Assembly (NCBI GenBank): GCA_023389575.1
Contig: JAEWEG010000043.1
Span: forward strand, 1-52,275
DNA from: Chloroflexota bacterium
GTDB lineage: Bacteria; Chloroflexota; Chloroflexia; Thermomicrobiales; UBA6265
Direction: 5' to 3'
DNA length: 52,275 nucleotides
The position numbers were made by a program, and so were the translations under genes. The notes beneath the pieces were generated by a model. That model saw only the letters and a program-made list of their open reading frames with translations, made no database searches and had not been told where the DNA came from. Below are positions 1 to 8,235 of the stretch, in pieces. How positions within the stretch are numbered: position 1 is the stretch's first letter; each line of letters begins with the position of its first letter.

Positions 1-51
1 CGGCTCCACGGTCGCCCATGCCTGATCGGTGATTTCGCCGCGTCCAACCAT
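1..51 (-). CDS. IS5-type transposase, N-terminal 17 codons only
   Basis: The ATG at 49-51 opens a reading frame whose first 17 residues (MVGRGEITDQAWATVEP) resemble the start of IS5-family DDE transposases, where an ITDEAW-x-x-(I/V)-EPLLP motif is typical. The SD GGGGACGAG lies just upstream on the minus strand. The rest of the gene is outside the window, so catalytic residues cannot be checked. The identical peptide is encoded at the other end of the window. Confidence 0.7.
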   Translation of the reverse strand, partial: MVGRGEITDQAWATVEP

Positions 52-125
52 CTCGTCCCCTTCTGGACTCTGTCAAAAGGGTGGGAGTCTACCAAATACG
101 CGGTCCATTCGTCAGACACGCCCTA
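1..125 (-). mobile_element. Left IS terminus (IS5-type), truncated by window edge
   Basis: The first 125 bases are the exact reverse complement of bases 52151-52275. The outermost bases of the IS read GGGCGTGTCTGACGAAT on the minus strand and are preceded by TA in both copies, which fits an IS5-family (IS427-like) element that duplicates TA. Only the 5' non-coding end and the start of the transposase are present; the element continues beyond position 1. The family call rests on the short N-terminal peptide and the terminus, so the exact IS name is unknown. Confidence 0.85.
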
Positions 126-688
126 ATCCATTAATCCATTTAATCGTCTTCGCGAGGTGATTTGGCCCGGAACGACGGGCTTTTTGGGATGGCGAATTAA
201 TGTGCCCGTTCGAATTAATGTTGTGGAGGTAATGATGTTGTCGTGTTCGCTGGTGGCGTGACACGGGCCGGGGTTGGGTGGGGAGATGCGTGCGGCGTGC
301 GGCGTGCATGGTTGGATGCCCCTTCGATGGCGCATGGGCAGGCGGGCGACGATGTGTCTACCCGGTGAACGCATCGAACGGCGGAAAGTCTGCCAATGGG
401 GAAACCCATACACCGGCACGTTCTCGTATGGCGAGGTTCGCGTCGATGCCGGTTAGGGTTTCCGTACTGTTGCATGGGATGGAGCGGTGGGGCGAGGGTA
501 AGGCTGGCTCGGCGAGGGGGCGACAGACTCCGGCTGCGCTGTGTATGGAGCGATTCGTGGGGCACCGCCGGAGCCGTCGCCCCGTACATTGGGAGGGGAG
601 CCGTACGCCGACGAGCAATCGATGGAACGGCACGCGACACGCAGCCTCGCCTCGTGGGATCAGAATCGACGAGAACGTGTCTTGCCAG
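126..688. other. Intergenic stretch without a convincing gene
   Basis: Several open frames exist on both strands, but they are arginine- and proline-rich translations typical of spurious frames in GC-rich DNA, and none starts with a good SD. The part next to the IS is AT-rich. It contains the directly repeated 11-mer CGAATTAATGT at about 193-203 and 211-221, and an orphan terminator at 165-185. I see no tRNA, CRISPR or recognisable gene remnant. Confidence 0.5.
165..185 (+). terminator. Intrinsic terminator, orphaned beside the IS
   Basis: GCCCG (165-169) pairs with CGGGC (176-180) around a 6-base loop, followed directly by five T (181-185). It would end a rightward transcript, but no rightward gene precedes it inside the window. 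The IS probably separated it from the gene it served. Confidence 0.55.
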
Positions 689-994
689 TTACCCGGCAAG
701 CTCCGAACGAGCATCCATACGCTGATGATGTGCGCGAATGACCAGTACGCGATCAGGATGGATTTCATAGAAGATCACATGAGACCCAACCTTCATCGAA
801 TGAAGGCCACGATAGATATCGTCCCTGTATCTGCCCATCTCGGAAAACGCGCCAATGCGTTCAAAGGCATCGTAGATGCTCACAAGGTAGATTCGAGCCT
901 GATCTTCACCCCATACACGTTCGGAAACTCTTGTGATGTCCCGGACGTCACGCGTCGCGTCCGGTGTGAGGTCAACATTATGGCCTGACATCAT
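689..994 (-). CDS. parE: ParE/RelE-family toxin of a type II toxin-antitoxin pair
   Basis: This 101-residue protein has the ParE-type layout: an N-terminal D-x-x-x-D helix pair, a central RDDIYRGLHSMKVG segment, and the beta strands HVIFYEIHPDRVLVIRAHH. Length and the R-x-D-(L/I)-x-x-G-(L/M)-R/H-S pattern match ParE toxins, which poison DNA gyrase in studied members; some RelE-fold relatives cut mRNA instead, and the sequence alone does not separate these activities. The gene starts inside the last codons of the antitoxin (17-base overlap), giving the usual antitoxin-first operon. Two consecutive ATG codons (994 and 991) could serve as start. Confidence 0.85.
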   Translation of the reverse strand: MMSGHNVDLTPDATRDVRDITRVSERVWGEDQARIYLVSIYDAFERIGAFSEMGRYRDDIYRGLHSMKVGSHVIFYEIHPDRVLVIRAHHQRMDARSELAG

Positions 995-1259
995 CGGAAA
1001 TCGGCTCTACCTCCGCGTCGGCCTGGCGAGCCATTGCGATTATTTCGTCCACGCTGTTTTCGTTCCATCGGTAGGGAGCCCCGTGGCGCAGGCTTTCCTT
1101 CCCTTCGGCGAGGGCGGCGCGGAGGCGCTCCATTTGCTGGTCGCGCTCGTCCATCAGACGAAGAGCTTCGCGGACGACTTCGCTGGCGCTGTTGTAGAGG
1201 CCGCTCTCGACCTTCTCCCGCACGATGGCTTCCAGTCGGGGAGTGAGACTAACGTTCAT
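978..1259 (-). CDS. parD: ParD-family antitoxin (ribbon-helix-helix)
   Basis: About 93 residues. The N-terminus MNVSLTPRLEAIVREKVESG followed by LYNSASEVVREALRLM is the classic ParD/CopG ribbon-helix-helix DNA-binding and dimerisation module. The remaining acidic C-terminus should wrap the ParE toxin. I start at the ATG at 1259 because GGAGG sits 5 bases upstream and because MNVSL is the usual ParD start; an in-frame upstream start at 1277 lacks this support. A perfect inverted repeat just upstream (1282-1296) is a plausible autoregulatory operator. Confidence 0.88.
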   Translation of the reverse strand: MNVSLTPRLEAIVREKVESGLYNSASEVVREALRLMDERDQQMERLRAALAEGKESLRHGAPYRWNENSVDEIIAMARQADAEVEPISDDVRP

Positions 1260-1281
1260 GGGAACCTCCGATGCCAATAAT

Positions 1282-1296
1282 TGTCAAACATTGACA
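1282..1296 (-). promoter_or_regulatory. Candidate ParD operator palindrome
   Basis: TGTCAA-ACA-TTGACA is a perfect 15-base inverted repeat about 22 bases upstream of the antitoxin ATG. On the minus strand it contains TTGACA, so it may overlap the promoter. RHH antitoxins autorepress through such palindromes; binding here is an inference. Confidence 0.5.
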
Positions 1297-1325
1297 TCAA
1301 CATAGCACCGTCCTGACCGCACGGG

Positions 1326-1360
1326 ACAACGGGCGATCAGCAAGCCTGATCGCCCGTTGT
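1326..1360 (-). terminator. Strong hairpin downstream of the first PQQ-NHL gene
   Basis: A perfect 15-bp stem (1326-1340 with 1346-1360, loop CAAGC) lies about 80 bases after the stop at 1439. On the minus strand it is followed by CCCGTGCGG, without a T-tract, and on the plus strand by GTCCTTTCC. It is probably a transcript 3' end or stabilising hairpin. A comparable hairpin follows the paralogous gene at 4731-4758. Confidence 0.55.
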
Positions 1361-1438
1361 GTCCTTTCCTGATACCGGTGTCACCTGCACCTGTCGTCGA
1401 TATCAGGTTTCGTCTGGTGCCTGGTTTCGTCTCCGAGC

Positions 1439-4009
1439 TTATGGGGCGACAGGCGTTGCCTCGGGTGTGGCTTCCCCAGTAATGGGAAGATCGACCGCAA
1501 ACTTCTGGACGCGCCCATTCGCGGAGTCGATCACGTAGACGTGTCGTTGCGCATCCACGGCGAGCATGGTCAGCCCGACCATCTGTCCCGGCTGTCGTCC
1601 GAACGACCCCCATGAACCGATCAGCATGCCATCCCGGTTGTAGATTTGAATCTGGTTTTGCTGGTTATCGGACACATAGACATTGCCATCGGTGTCGGCC
1701 GCAGAGTCAATCGCGAAGCCGAGTGTCCCCTCGCCGAACGCGCCGAGGAAGGCCCCGTCCGCGGCGAAAACGTTCACATGCGAAGCGTCTGGGACATAGA
1801 GCGTATCGTCAGGGCCGATACCAAGGCCAGCGAGCGCGGTGAGTTGGTACTCTCCCCGGTCGGGACCGATGATCGTGGACTGGAACTCCCCGTCCGGCGC
1901 GAACTTCTGAACCCGGGGCAGCATGACATCCAGCACGTAGACATTCCCCTCGCTATCGAGCACGAGGTCGGTGGCGAGAATGAACTGCCCCTCGCCCTCG
2001 CCTAGCGAACCCCATTCCCGCAACAATTCCATCTCCGGACTGAAAACGAGCACGCGATGGTTCCCAGAGTCCAGCACATACACGTTGCTGGCCTGGTCGA
2101 ACCCGATCGCGCCGTATGTGGAGCCGTCGGAGGAAGCGGGAAGGAAGTTCTCCACACCCAGATCAGCGCCATCCCAGGACCCGATGACGGAACCATCGAG
2201 GTTGTACTGGACTATCTGGCGCGAGCCGCCGTCCACGACCCAGAGTGTGCCATCCGGTGCGATCGCCAGTCCTTCGGGCCGGTCCAGGAGCGCTTCGTCC
2301 TGACCAACCTGCCAGACAAACTCGGCGACGCTGGGTTCCACGGCCTCGGGTGAAGCCACCGCTGTCGTCGCGGGTGTCATCGCGACGGCATCCTGATCGT
2401 CGCTAGGCGAAGCCTCGATGGAGGGAGCCACATCGACTGGCGTCGCCGCCGGGTTCGCCGGTGTCGCGATGGGACCAACGCCAGGCGTGGCCGGGAGTTC
2501 TTCGCCAGTGCCGCCGATGGCGTAGAGGTAGCCGAACCCGGTGCCCAGGTAGGCAACGCCGCCCGTCAGGACAGGCCCGAAGTGCGGTTCACCTTCAACG
2601 GTGAACCGCCACTGCTCGGCGCCGGTGGCGACGTCGAGCGCAAAGAGCAAGCCATCATTGTTGGCGACATAGAGGGTCTCTCCAACCAACGCCGGAGCGG
2701 CGTTGATCTGGCCGCCAGTCTCGAAGCGCCACTGTTCGGCCCCCGTGCCGGCATCGAGGGCATAGACGATTCCGTCGCTGGCGGGGGTGTAGACGGTCTT
2801 GCCGCCAACCGCCGCGGGGTAGAATCCGCTACCGGAATCCGAGTCGAAGCGCCACAATTCGTCGCCCGTGGTGGCGTCCAGGGCAAGGAAGTGATTCTCG
2901 GCACCCCCAAAGGTGCCTTGGTACACCGCCCCGCCCGAGACGACGGTGGTCGTAATGGTGCCGTCGCCGTCCAATTTCAGCGCCCAACCTGGCTCACCGG
3001 TGATGGCGTCGAAGGTATGCAGCACGCCGTCGGAGCTGCCCTGGTACACGACGCCATCCGCCACGGCAGGGGAGCGGTCGGCCGCGGCGTTGAGCGGGGC
3101 GCGCCAGAACTCCTCGCCGGTGGCGGTGTCGAGCGCGCGGAGATAGCCATCCTCGTCTCCGACATAGAGGGCGTTGCCCACCACGACTGGTGAGGCATTG
3201 GCCTGGAGACCGGTGACGGTCCAGAGTCCACCACCGTCGGCGGCATTGAGGGCGTACAGGGTGCCGTCTTCACTTCCGATGTAGACGACGCCCATGATGA
3301 CGGCGGGGGATGAGGAAATCCCACTAACGGCCTGATACCGCCAGATCTCCTCGCCAGTCCCCGCATCGACGGCATACACGCCCCCATCGCCAGCGCCGAA
3401 ATAGAGGATTCCGTCGACGATGGCCGGGGCGGATTGAATCTCGCCATCGACCTGAACACGCCAGAGCTGAGCCGGATCGCCGTGAATACTGGGTCCCGGC
3501 ATGACACCGGTGCGTTCAGGGTCGCCACGGTACATGGGCACGTCCAACGTCGCCTCGACAGGAGTGGAAACGGGTGGGGCGACGATTCGTGGTTGCTCGC
3601 GGTCCACAAGCCAGATACCGGCGGCCGACGCGAGAATGAGGAGGACAACGAGGGCGATTTCGAAAGCCGGTAGGGCGTACCTGCCCAAGGAACCGGCGCG
3701 ACGATCGGCTTTCGTCGCCCGAACGGGATTCCGTGGCATGGACAGCGGTGGCGCTGTCGCGGGCATGGGGTTCATGGAGGCAATCTCTTTCTGCCTGGCG
3801 AGGAGCGACCGCAGCAGGTGGTCCTCGAAGGCCGGGTGGTCATGACTGGCGGCGTCCGCGGTATGGACGGCACGGATAAGTTCGCCGAGTTCGGCGGGAA
3901 CATTGGGCGGAGGCATGGGGGTGGTTGGGCTCTGGACGATCACGTCGTCCCAGTAATCGAGCAGCGCTTCGCGCTCGCGACGGGAAGACTCACGGGCGAA
4001 CCAGGTCAT
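1439..4009 (-). CDS. Membrane-anchored PQQ-type plus NHL beta-propeller protein, likely partner of the ECF sigma factor
   Basis: The 856-residue protein has a cytoplasmic segment of about 110 residues, one transmembrane helix (about 113-134), a propeller built of YVGSEDGTLYALNAADG-type PQQ-like repeats (about 150-480), a Thr/Pro/Ala/Ser-rich linker, then NHL repeats (about 575-840) such as NVYVLDSGNHRVLVF. The start at 4009 is set by the ATGA overlap with the sigma-factor stop; the frame stays open upstream but there it is only antisense or alternative-frame sequence of the sigma gene. Genes just after an ECF sigma factor, with a short cytoplasmic part and one TM, are usually anti-sigma factors. 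I infer that the outside propellers sense a ligand or envelope state. No zinc anti-sigma HxxxCxxC motif is seen. A second, longer paralogue lies at 4780-8235. Confidence 0.82.
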   Translation of the reverse strand: MTWFARESSRREREALLDYWDDVIVQSPTTPMPPPNVPAELGELIRAVHTADAASHDHPAFEDHLLRSLLARQKEIASMNPMPATAPPLSMPRNPVRATKADRRAGSLGRYALPAFEIALVVLLILASAAGIWLVDREQPRIVAPPVSTPVEATLDVPMYRGDPERTGVMPGPSIHGDPAQLWRVQVDGEIQSAPAIVDGILYFGAGDGGVYAVDAGTGEEIWRYQAVSGISSSPAVIMGVVYIGSEDGTLYALNAADGGGLWTVTGLQANASPVVVGNALYVGDEDGYLRALDTATGEEFWRAPLNAAADRSPAVADGVVYQGSSDGVLHTFDAITGEPGWALKLDGDGTITTTVVSGGAVYQGTFGGAENHFLALDATTGDELWRFDSDSGSGFYPAAVGGKTVYTPASDGIVYALDAGTGAEQWRFETGGQINAAPALVGETLYVANNDGLLFALDVATGAEQWRFTVEGEPHFGPVLTGGVAYLGTGFGYLYAIGGTGEELPATPGVGPIATPANPAATPVDVAPSIEASPSDDQDAVAMTPATTAVASPEAVEPSVAEFVWQVGQDEALLDRPEGLAIAPDGTLWVVDGGSRQIVQYNLDGSVIGSWDGADLGVENFLPASSDGSTYGAIGFDQASNVYVLDSGNHRVLVFSPEMELLREWGSLGEGEGQFILATDLVLDSEGNVYVLDVMLPRVQKFAPDGEFQSTIIGPDRGEYQLTALAGLGIGPDDTLYVPDASHVNVFAADGAFLGAFGEGTLGFAIDSAADTDGNVYVSDNQQNQIQIYNRDGMLIGSWGSFGRQPGQMVGLTMLAVDAQRHVYVIDSANGRVQKFAVDLPITGEATPEATPVAP

Positions 4010-4611
4010 GGCTGGCCTTCCTCTCCCGCCCGCGGCGGATGCATGATTTCGCGGAGTTTCCTGAGCGCCCGGAACTGGGTGGTGCCGACCCACGACCGGC
4101 CCTTGCCCAGGACTTCCTGGATCTCGGCGGTGGTAAGGCCAGCCATCCGCAGTTCGATGACGCGTTGCTGGTCTGGCGTGAGATGGGCCAGGGCCCGCTG
4201 GACATCGGAGAGTTCGCTCCGCGCGAGGGCGAACTCTTCCGGCGACCGCTCGGGGCTGGCGAGGTCGAGCGTTTCGTACGGCGCGTGGTTTCGCTGCCGC
4301 CGGTAGCGGTCGATCACTTCGTTGTGGGCGATGGAAAAGAGCCACGATTCCACGTTGCTGATGCGTTTGCGTTGAAGGTGCTCGAGCGCCTTCAGGAAGA
4401 CCTGGCTGGTGGCGTCTTCGGCCAGTGCCTCGTCGTGCAGCCTGCTCTTGCAATAGCGATGGATGCGCGACACGTAACGCCGGTAGATTTCGGCAAAGGC
4501 GGCCGGATCCGTTGCCGCCCGGCGAGCGAGAAACTCGTCAGTGTCCTCGCCCACCGCGGTCACGCGTGGAGTCGTTTGATGCTGGTTGTGTGCCACATCC
4601 GTGCGATCCAT
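4006..4611 (-). CDS. ECF-type RNA polymerase sigma factor
   Basis: About 201 residues with sigma region 2 (FAEIYRRYVSRIHRYCKSRL, then DATSQVFLKALEHL and WLFSIAHNEVIDRYRR) and region 4 (LTPDQQRVIELRMAGLTTAEIQEVLGKGRSWVGTTQFRALRKLR). Both are standard for extracytoplasmic-function sigma factors that direct RNA polymerase to stress or envelope promoters. I prefer the ATG at 4611 (AGCAGG 4 bases upstream); a GTG five codons earlier (4626) is also possible. The stop overlaps the ATG of the PQQ-NHL membrane protein by 4 bases, so the two are translationally coupled. The downstream protein is the likely regulator of this sigma factor. Confidence 0.93.
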   Translation of the reverse strand: MDRTDVAHNQHQTTPRVTAVGEDTDEFLARRAATDPAAFAEIYRRYVSRIHRYCKSRLHDEALAEDATSQVFLKALEHLQRKRISNVESWLFSIAHNEVIDRYRRQRNHAPYETLDLASPERSPEEFALARSELSDVQRALAHLTPDQQRVIELRMAGLTTAEIQEVLGKGRSWVGTTQFRALRKLREIMHPPRAGEEGQP

Positions 4612-4730
4612 CGTGCCTGCTTTCACCTACATAGAGGTAGACGCATGGCCGGGTCGATTTTTTACAGATCGGCGACAGGCATGAGGTGTGGACCCAGGTC
4701 CAGTGTAGCGTGGGCAGGGACAGGCACGAC

Positions 4731-4758
4731 AACGGCGGCGCGGATTCGCGCCGCCGTT
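4731..4758 (-). terminator. Hairpin after the second PQQ-NHL gene
   Basis: AACGGCGGCGCG (4731-4742) pairs perfectly with CGCGCCGCCGTT (4747-4758) around GATT, 22 bases beyond the stop of the gene ending at 4780. The minus-strand continuation GTCGTGCC has no T-run, so it is a terminator-like hairpin rather than a textbook intrinsic terminator. It also separates the two paralogous operons. Confidence 0.6.
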
Positions 4759-4779
4759 GGTATGTAGGCGGGTGGAGGA

Positions 4780-7700
4780 TCAGCCTTCGGGCGTTGCCAT
4801 GGGCATGGCTCCCGCGGCGGCGACGGGGAAGGTGATCGCGAATTTCTGGACTGTCCCATTCCAGAGATCAGCAATGTAGACGTTGCCCGCCATGTCGACG
4901 GCGACGGCGCTGGGAACCTGGAACGCACCCTGTCCGTCATCGGCCCCGTTCCAGGCCACCACGAACTCCCCGTCCGGAGTAAACACCTGAACACGGCCTC
5001 CGTCTGGCTCCACCACGTACAGGTAGCCGTTCTTGTCGATGGCGACAGCGGCGGGACTCACGAACTGCCCATCTTCGAGTCCAATCTCACCAAACGTCAT
5101 GATGAAGTCGCCATTGGCGGCGAACTGTTGCACGCGGTAGTTACTGAAATCGGCGACGTAGATGGTGCCGTCAGGGCCGATTGCCAATGAGCCGGTGTAC
5201 TTGAGTTGGCCGGGCTCGCTCCCGTGGCCACCGAAGGTGAAGAGGTACGTTCCCGCAGGATCGAAGACCTGGATGTCGTCTCGCACGTCGTCGATCACAT
5301 AGACGTGGCCATTGGAACCGACGGCCACGCCGATCGGATCGCTGAACTGGCCGTCGCCCGTGCCGAACGAGCCCCAGGCGGTGACGAAGGCACGGTCGGC
5401 GCTGAAGTGCTGGATGCGCTTGTTGGCCGAGTCCGCGACGTAGAACGATCCGTCTGATGCGAAGGCGATATTGCCCAGACTGTTCCCCGGATCGCCCGGG
5501 GTACGATTGAAATCGAACTCACCCTCGCCGTCGCCCGCCACTCCCCAGGTTTCGAGGTACTGGCCGTCCGAGGCGAAGATCTGGAACCGACTATTGGCGG
5601 CGTCGACAACCCAGATGGCGCCGTCGGGAGCGATGGCCATGCCAGTCGGCAACCGCAATGGCTCTGGCCCTCCATTCGATTGCCAGACGAAGGCAACCCG
5701 AGTGTCGTCTCCAGCCATTGGCGTGGCTCCGGCCACGGCCTCGGGAAGGGTGGCTGAGAACTTCTGGACCGTTCCGGCCTCGACGTCGGAGACGTAGATG
5801 TTGCCGTCCTCATCCGTGGCAACGGTGATCGGCACGGCGAACGCGTCCTGGCCATCGGCCCAGGTCGCCCAGGACATCAGGTAGGAACCGTCGCGATCGA
5901 GCACCTGGACCCGGCCGTTGCCGAGGTCCGCCACAACGATCCGGCCCGCCGCGTCAATCGCGACATCAGCCGGCAGGTTGAACTGTCCTTCGCCCGCGCC
6001 AAACTCGCCAATCGACGCGAGGAACGTCCCGTCGGCCGCGAACGTCTGGATGCGGTGGTTCACGAAGTCGGCGATGTAGACAACCCCTTCGGCATCAATC
6101 GCCAGTGAGCCAGCGCCATTCAGTTGCCCATCGCCGGTCCCGTGCGAACTGAACGTAAAGAGATACGTTCCGTCCGGATCAAAGACCTGGACATCGTCGC
6201 GCACGTCATCGACGACGTAGATGTTCCCATCAGGAGCAACGGCGATGGCGTATGGCTCAATGAACTGCCCGTCATCGATGCCCTGGGCTCCCCAGCCTGT
6301 CACGAATTGCCGATTGGCATCGAAACGCTGGATGCGCCTGTTGGCGGACTCGGCGACGTAGAAAGAGCCGTCGGCGCCGAAGGCGATGTCGCCAAAGCTA
6401 TTGAGGGGATCGCCCGGCGAGCGATTGAAATTGAACTGCCCCTCTCCGTCTCCGGGGGTACCCCACGTCTCCAGGAACTCGCCCTCTGGAGAGAAGATCT
6501 GAAAGCGGTTATTGGCTGCGTCCACGACCCAGAGATTCCCATCCGGGTCGAACGCCATCGATCCGGGGCCCTGGAGAGATTCGGGACCACCCGTGGTTTG
6601 CCAGAGCAGCGAAACCGATGCATCCACTACCACCTCGGGAGTGGCATCCTCGCTGGCTGGAGTCGCGTCCGGCGACGCGGAGACCGGGCTGGCCGCGTCA
6701 TCGGCGGGCATCGTACTATCCGGCGCGCCTTCGCCAAACGCCTGGACCATGCCGAACGTGGTGGTTACGTAGATCCGGCCATCCACGACCGCCGGTCCTT
6801 CGTACATTCCCCCCGCGACCGCGATACTCCAGAGCAGGTCGCCAGTTGCCGCGTCGTAGGCGTAGATTGCACGATCGCCATCGCTCGGCACGTAGACGAT
6901 GTCGCTGGTGACGGGGAAGGGCCGGACTTCGCCACCCACCTTGGTACGCCACATCTCATCACCAGTGGCCAAGTCGATGGCCGCCACATCGCCCTCGGTA
7001 CTCCCCGTGAATCCGATGGTGCCCGAGACCGACGGCGAATAGAGCAAGGCGTCATGTTGCCAGATCAGGTCGCCGGTCTCCGCGTCGAAGGCGAACAAGG
7101 CGGCGGGGTTCTCGCCACCAGAATGCGCGATATAGACCACGCCATCGGCCAAGGTCGCCGTGCCCGTGGCATCGGGGCCGGTATCGGCGCGCCACAGGAT
7201 CTCGCCGGAGGTGGTATCGACGGCCACAAGGCCCCCCGCTTCGCTCCCTGCGTAGGCGATGCCATCCACCAGCGCCGGGGCCCTGAGGGCCCCAAACTCA
7301 TTCACCTGGGTCAACCAACGCTGGCTGCCGGTTTCCGCGTCGAAGACAATCAGGCCACCATCGACGGTGGTGGCAATCACCATGTCGCCCGCGGCGACGG
7401 GAGAGAAGGTGGAGAGTCCGGCATCGACCCGCCAGCGCTCGGCGCCGGTGGCGATGTCCACCGCATACAGGGTTCCGCTGCCTCCCACCACGAAGGCGAG
7501 ATCGCCCCCGACCGATGGTCCGTTGACGAACGGCTCGGCGGTGAACTGCCAGCGCACGGTTCCGGTATCGGTGTCGAGCGCGTGCAACATGCCGTCGTCG
7601 CAGGCGGCAAGGACGATGTCGCCAATCACCGCTGGGGAAGGAATGCAGGGGCCACCCGCCTGGAAGCTCCAGAGTTCCACCGGCTGGCTGACGGGGCCGA

Positions 7701-8235
7701 AGTTGGTTTCGCCCGTGCGCGCGGCATTCCCCTTGAAGTGGGTCCATCCGGCGGGAGTCGAATCCGTAGCCGGGGTTGCGAGTGGCGCCGTGATCACATG
7801 ACGATCGTCCGGGCGGCCGGTGGCGAGCCAGATTCCGCCGATGGTGGAAAGAACGAGCAGGAGGATCATGGCGACGGCGAACGCCGGGCGGCGCGCCCAG
7901 CCAACGCGTGGACGTAGGACGTTGCTCTCACGATGCGATACCGCGCCGCGATCGGTGGCCCCATTTCGGGAGGGCGGGGAAATGGGCGGGTGGGAGAGTG
8001 TTCCCGCGAGGGGGGTGATGGCGGTGTTCATCAGCGTCTGCTCCAGGCGGCGAGCGAAGAATGGGTCTGGCTCGTACCGTTGGTGAGCGGCATGGGCCTG
8101 TTCGATCGCCGCGATTTCGGATGGCTCGACCAGCCGCGCCAGGCGCGCGAGTTCCTCGGCGGGCGCGTCGCGGACGAGCGCGTTCCAGTAGTTCGAAAGG
8201 TGGTGGTCGGACCGGGAGGGTCTATGGAACGTCAT
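4780..8235 (-). CDS. Large membrane-anchored PQQ-type and double NHL beta-propeller protein, partner of an ECF sigma factor
   Basis: The 1151-residue protein has a cytoplasmic N-terminus of about 115 residues, one transmembrane helix (about 117-138), a PQQ-like propeller (about 160-510), a Thr/Pro/Ala linker, and two successive NHL blocks (about 545-810 and 830-1130). The two NHL blocks share long near-identical motifs such as DGNLWVVDAANNRFQIF and DGAIWVVDAANSRFQIF, so the second is an internal duplication. The ATG at 8235 has GGGAGG 6 bases upstream and overlaps the sigma-factor stop by 14 bases. The architecture parallels the gene at 1439-4009 with one extra NHL unit. I infer an anti-sigma or sensor role; the propeller ligand is unknown. 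Confidence 0.84.
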   Translation of the reverse strand: MTFHRPSRSDHHLSNYWNALVRDAPAEELARLARLVEPSEIAAIEQAHAAHQRYEPDPFFARRLEQTLMNTAITPLAGTLSHPPISPPSRNGATDRGAVSHRESNVLRPRVGWARRPAFAVAMILLLVLSTIGGIWLATGRPDDRHVITAPLATPATDSTPAGWTHFKGNAARTGETNFGPVSQPVELWSFQAGGPCIPSPAVIGDIVLAACDDGMLHALDTDTGTVRWQFTAEPFVNGPSVGGDLAFVVGGSGTLYAVDIATGAERWRVDAGLSTFSPVAAGDMVIATTVDGGLIVFDAETGSQRWLTQVNEFGALRAPALVDGIAYAGSEAGGLVAVDTTSGEILWRADTGPDATGTATLADGVVYIAHSGGENPAALFAFDAETGDLIWQHDALLYSPSVSGTIGFTGSTEGDVAAIDLATGDEMWRTKVGGEVRPFPVTSDIVYVPSDGDRAIYAYDAATGDLLWSIAVAGGMYEGPAVVDGRIYVTTTFGMVQAFGEGAPDSTMPADDAASPVSASPDATPASEDATPEVVVDASVSLLWQTTGGPESLQGPGSMAFDPDGNLWVVDAANNRFQIFSPEGEFLETWGTPGDGEGQFNFNRSPGDPLNSFGDIAFGADGSFYVAESANRRIQRFDANRQFVTGWGAQGIDDGQFIEPYAIAVAPDGNIYVVDDVRDDVQVFDPDGTYLFTFSSHGTGDGQLNGAGSLAIDAEGVVYIADFVNHRIQTFAADGTFLASIGEFGAGEGQFNLPADVAIDAAGRIVVADLGNGRVQVLDRDGSYLMSWATWADGQDAFAVPITVATDEDGNIYVSDVEAGTVQKFSATLPEAVAGATPMAGDDTRVAFVWQSNGGPEPLRLPTGMAIAPDGAIWVVDAANSRFQIFASDGQYLETWGVAGDGEGEFDFNRTPGDPGNSLGNIAFASDGSFYVADSANKRIQHFSADRAFVTAWGSFGTGDGQFSDPIGVAVGSNGHVYVIDDVRDDIQVFDPAGTYLFTFGGHGSEPGQLKYTGSLAIGPDGTIYVADFSNYRVQQFAANGDFIMTFGEIGLEDGQFVSPAAVAIDKNGYLYVVEPDGGRVQVFTPDGEFVVAWNGADDGQGAFQVPSAVAVDMAGNVYIADLWNGTVQKFAITFPVAAAGAMPMATPEG

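Noticed and set aside
6124..7917. Long open frame on the plus strand opposite the large PQQ-NHL gene
   Set aside because: It mirrors codon positions of the real gene in GC-rich DNA, has no SD or family motif, and its sequence is His/Arg/Gly-rich nonsense.
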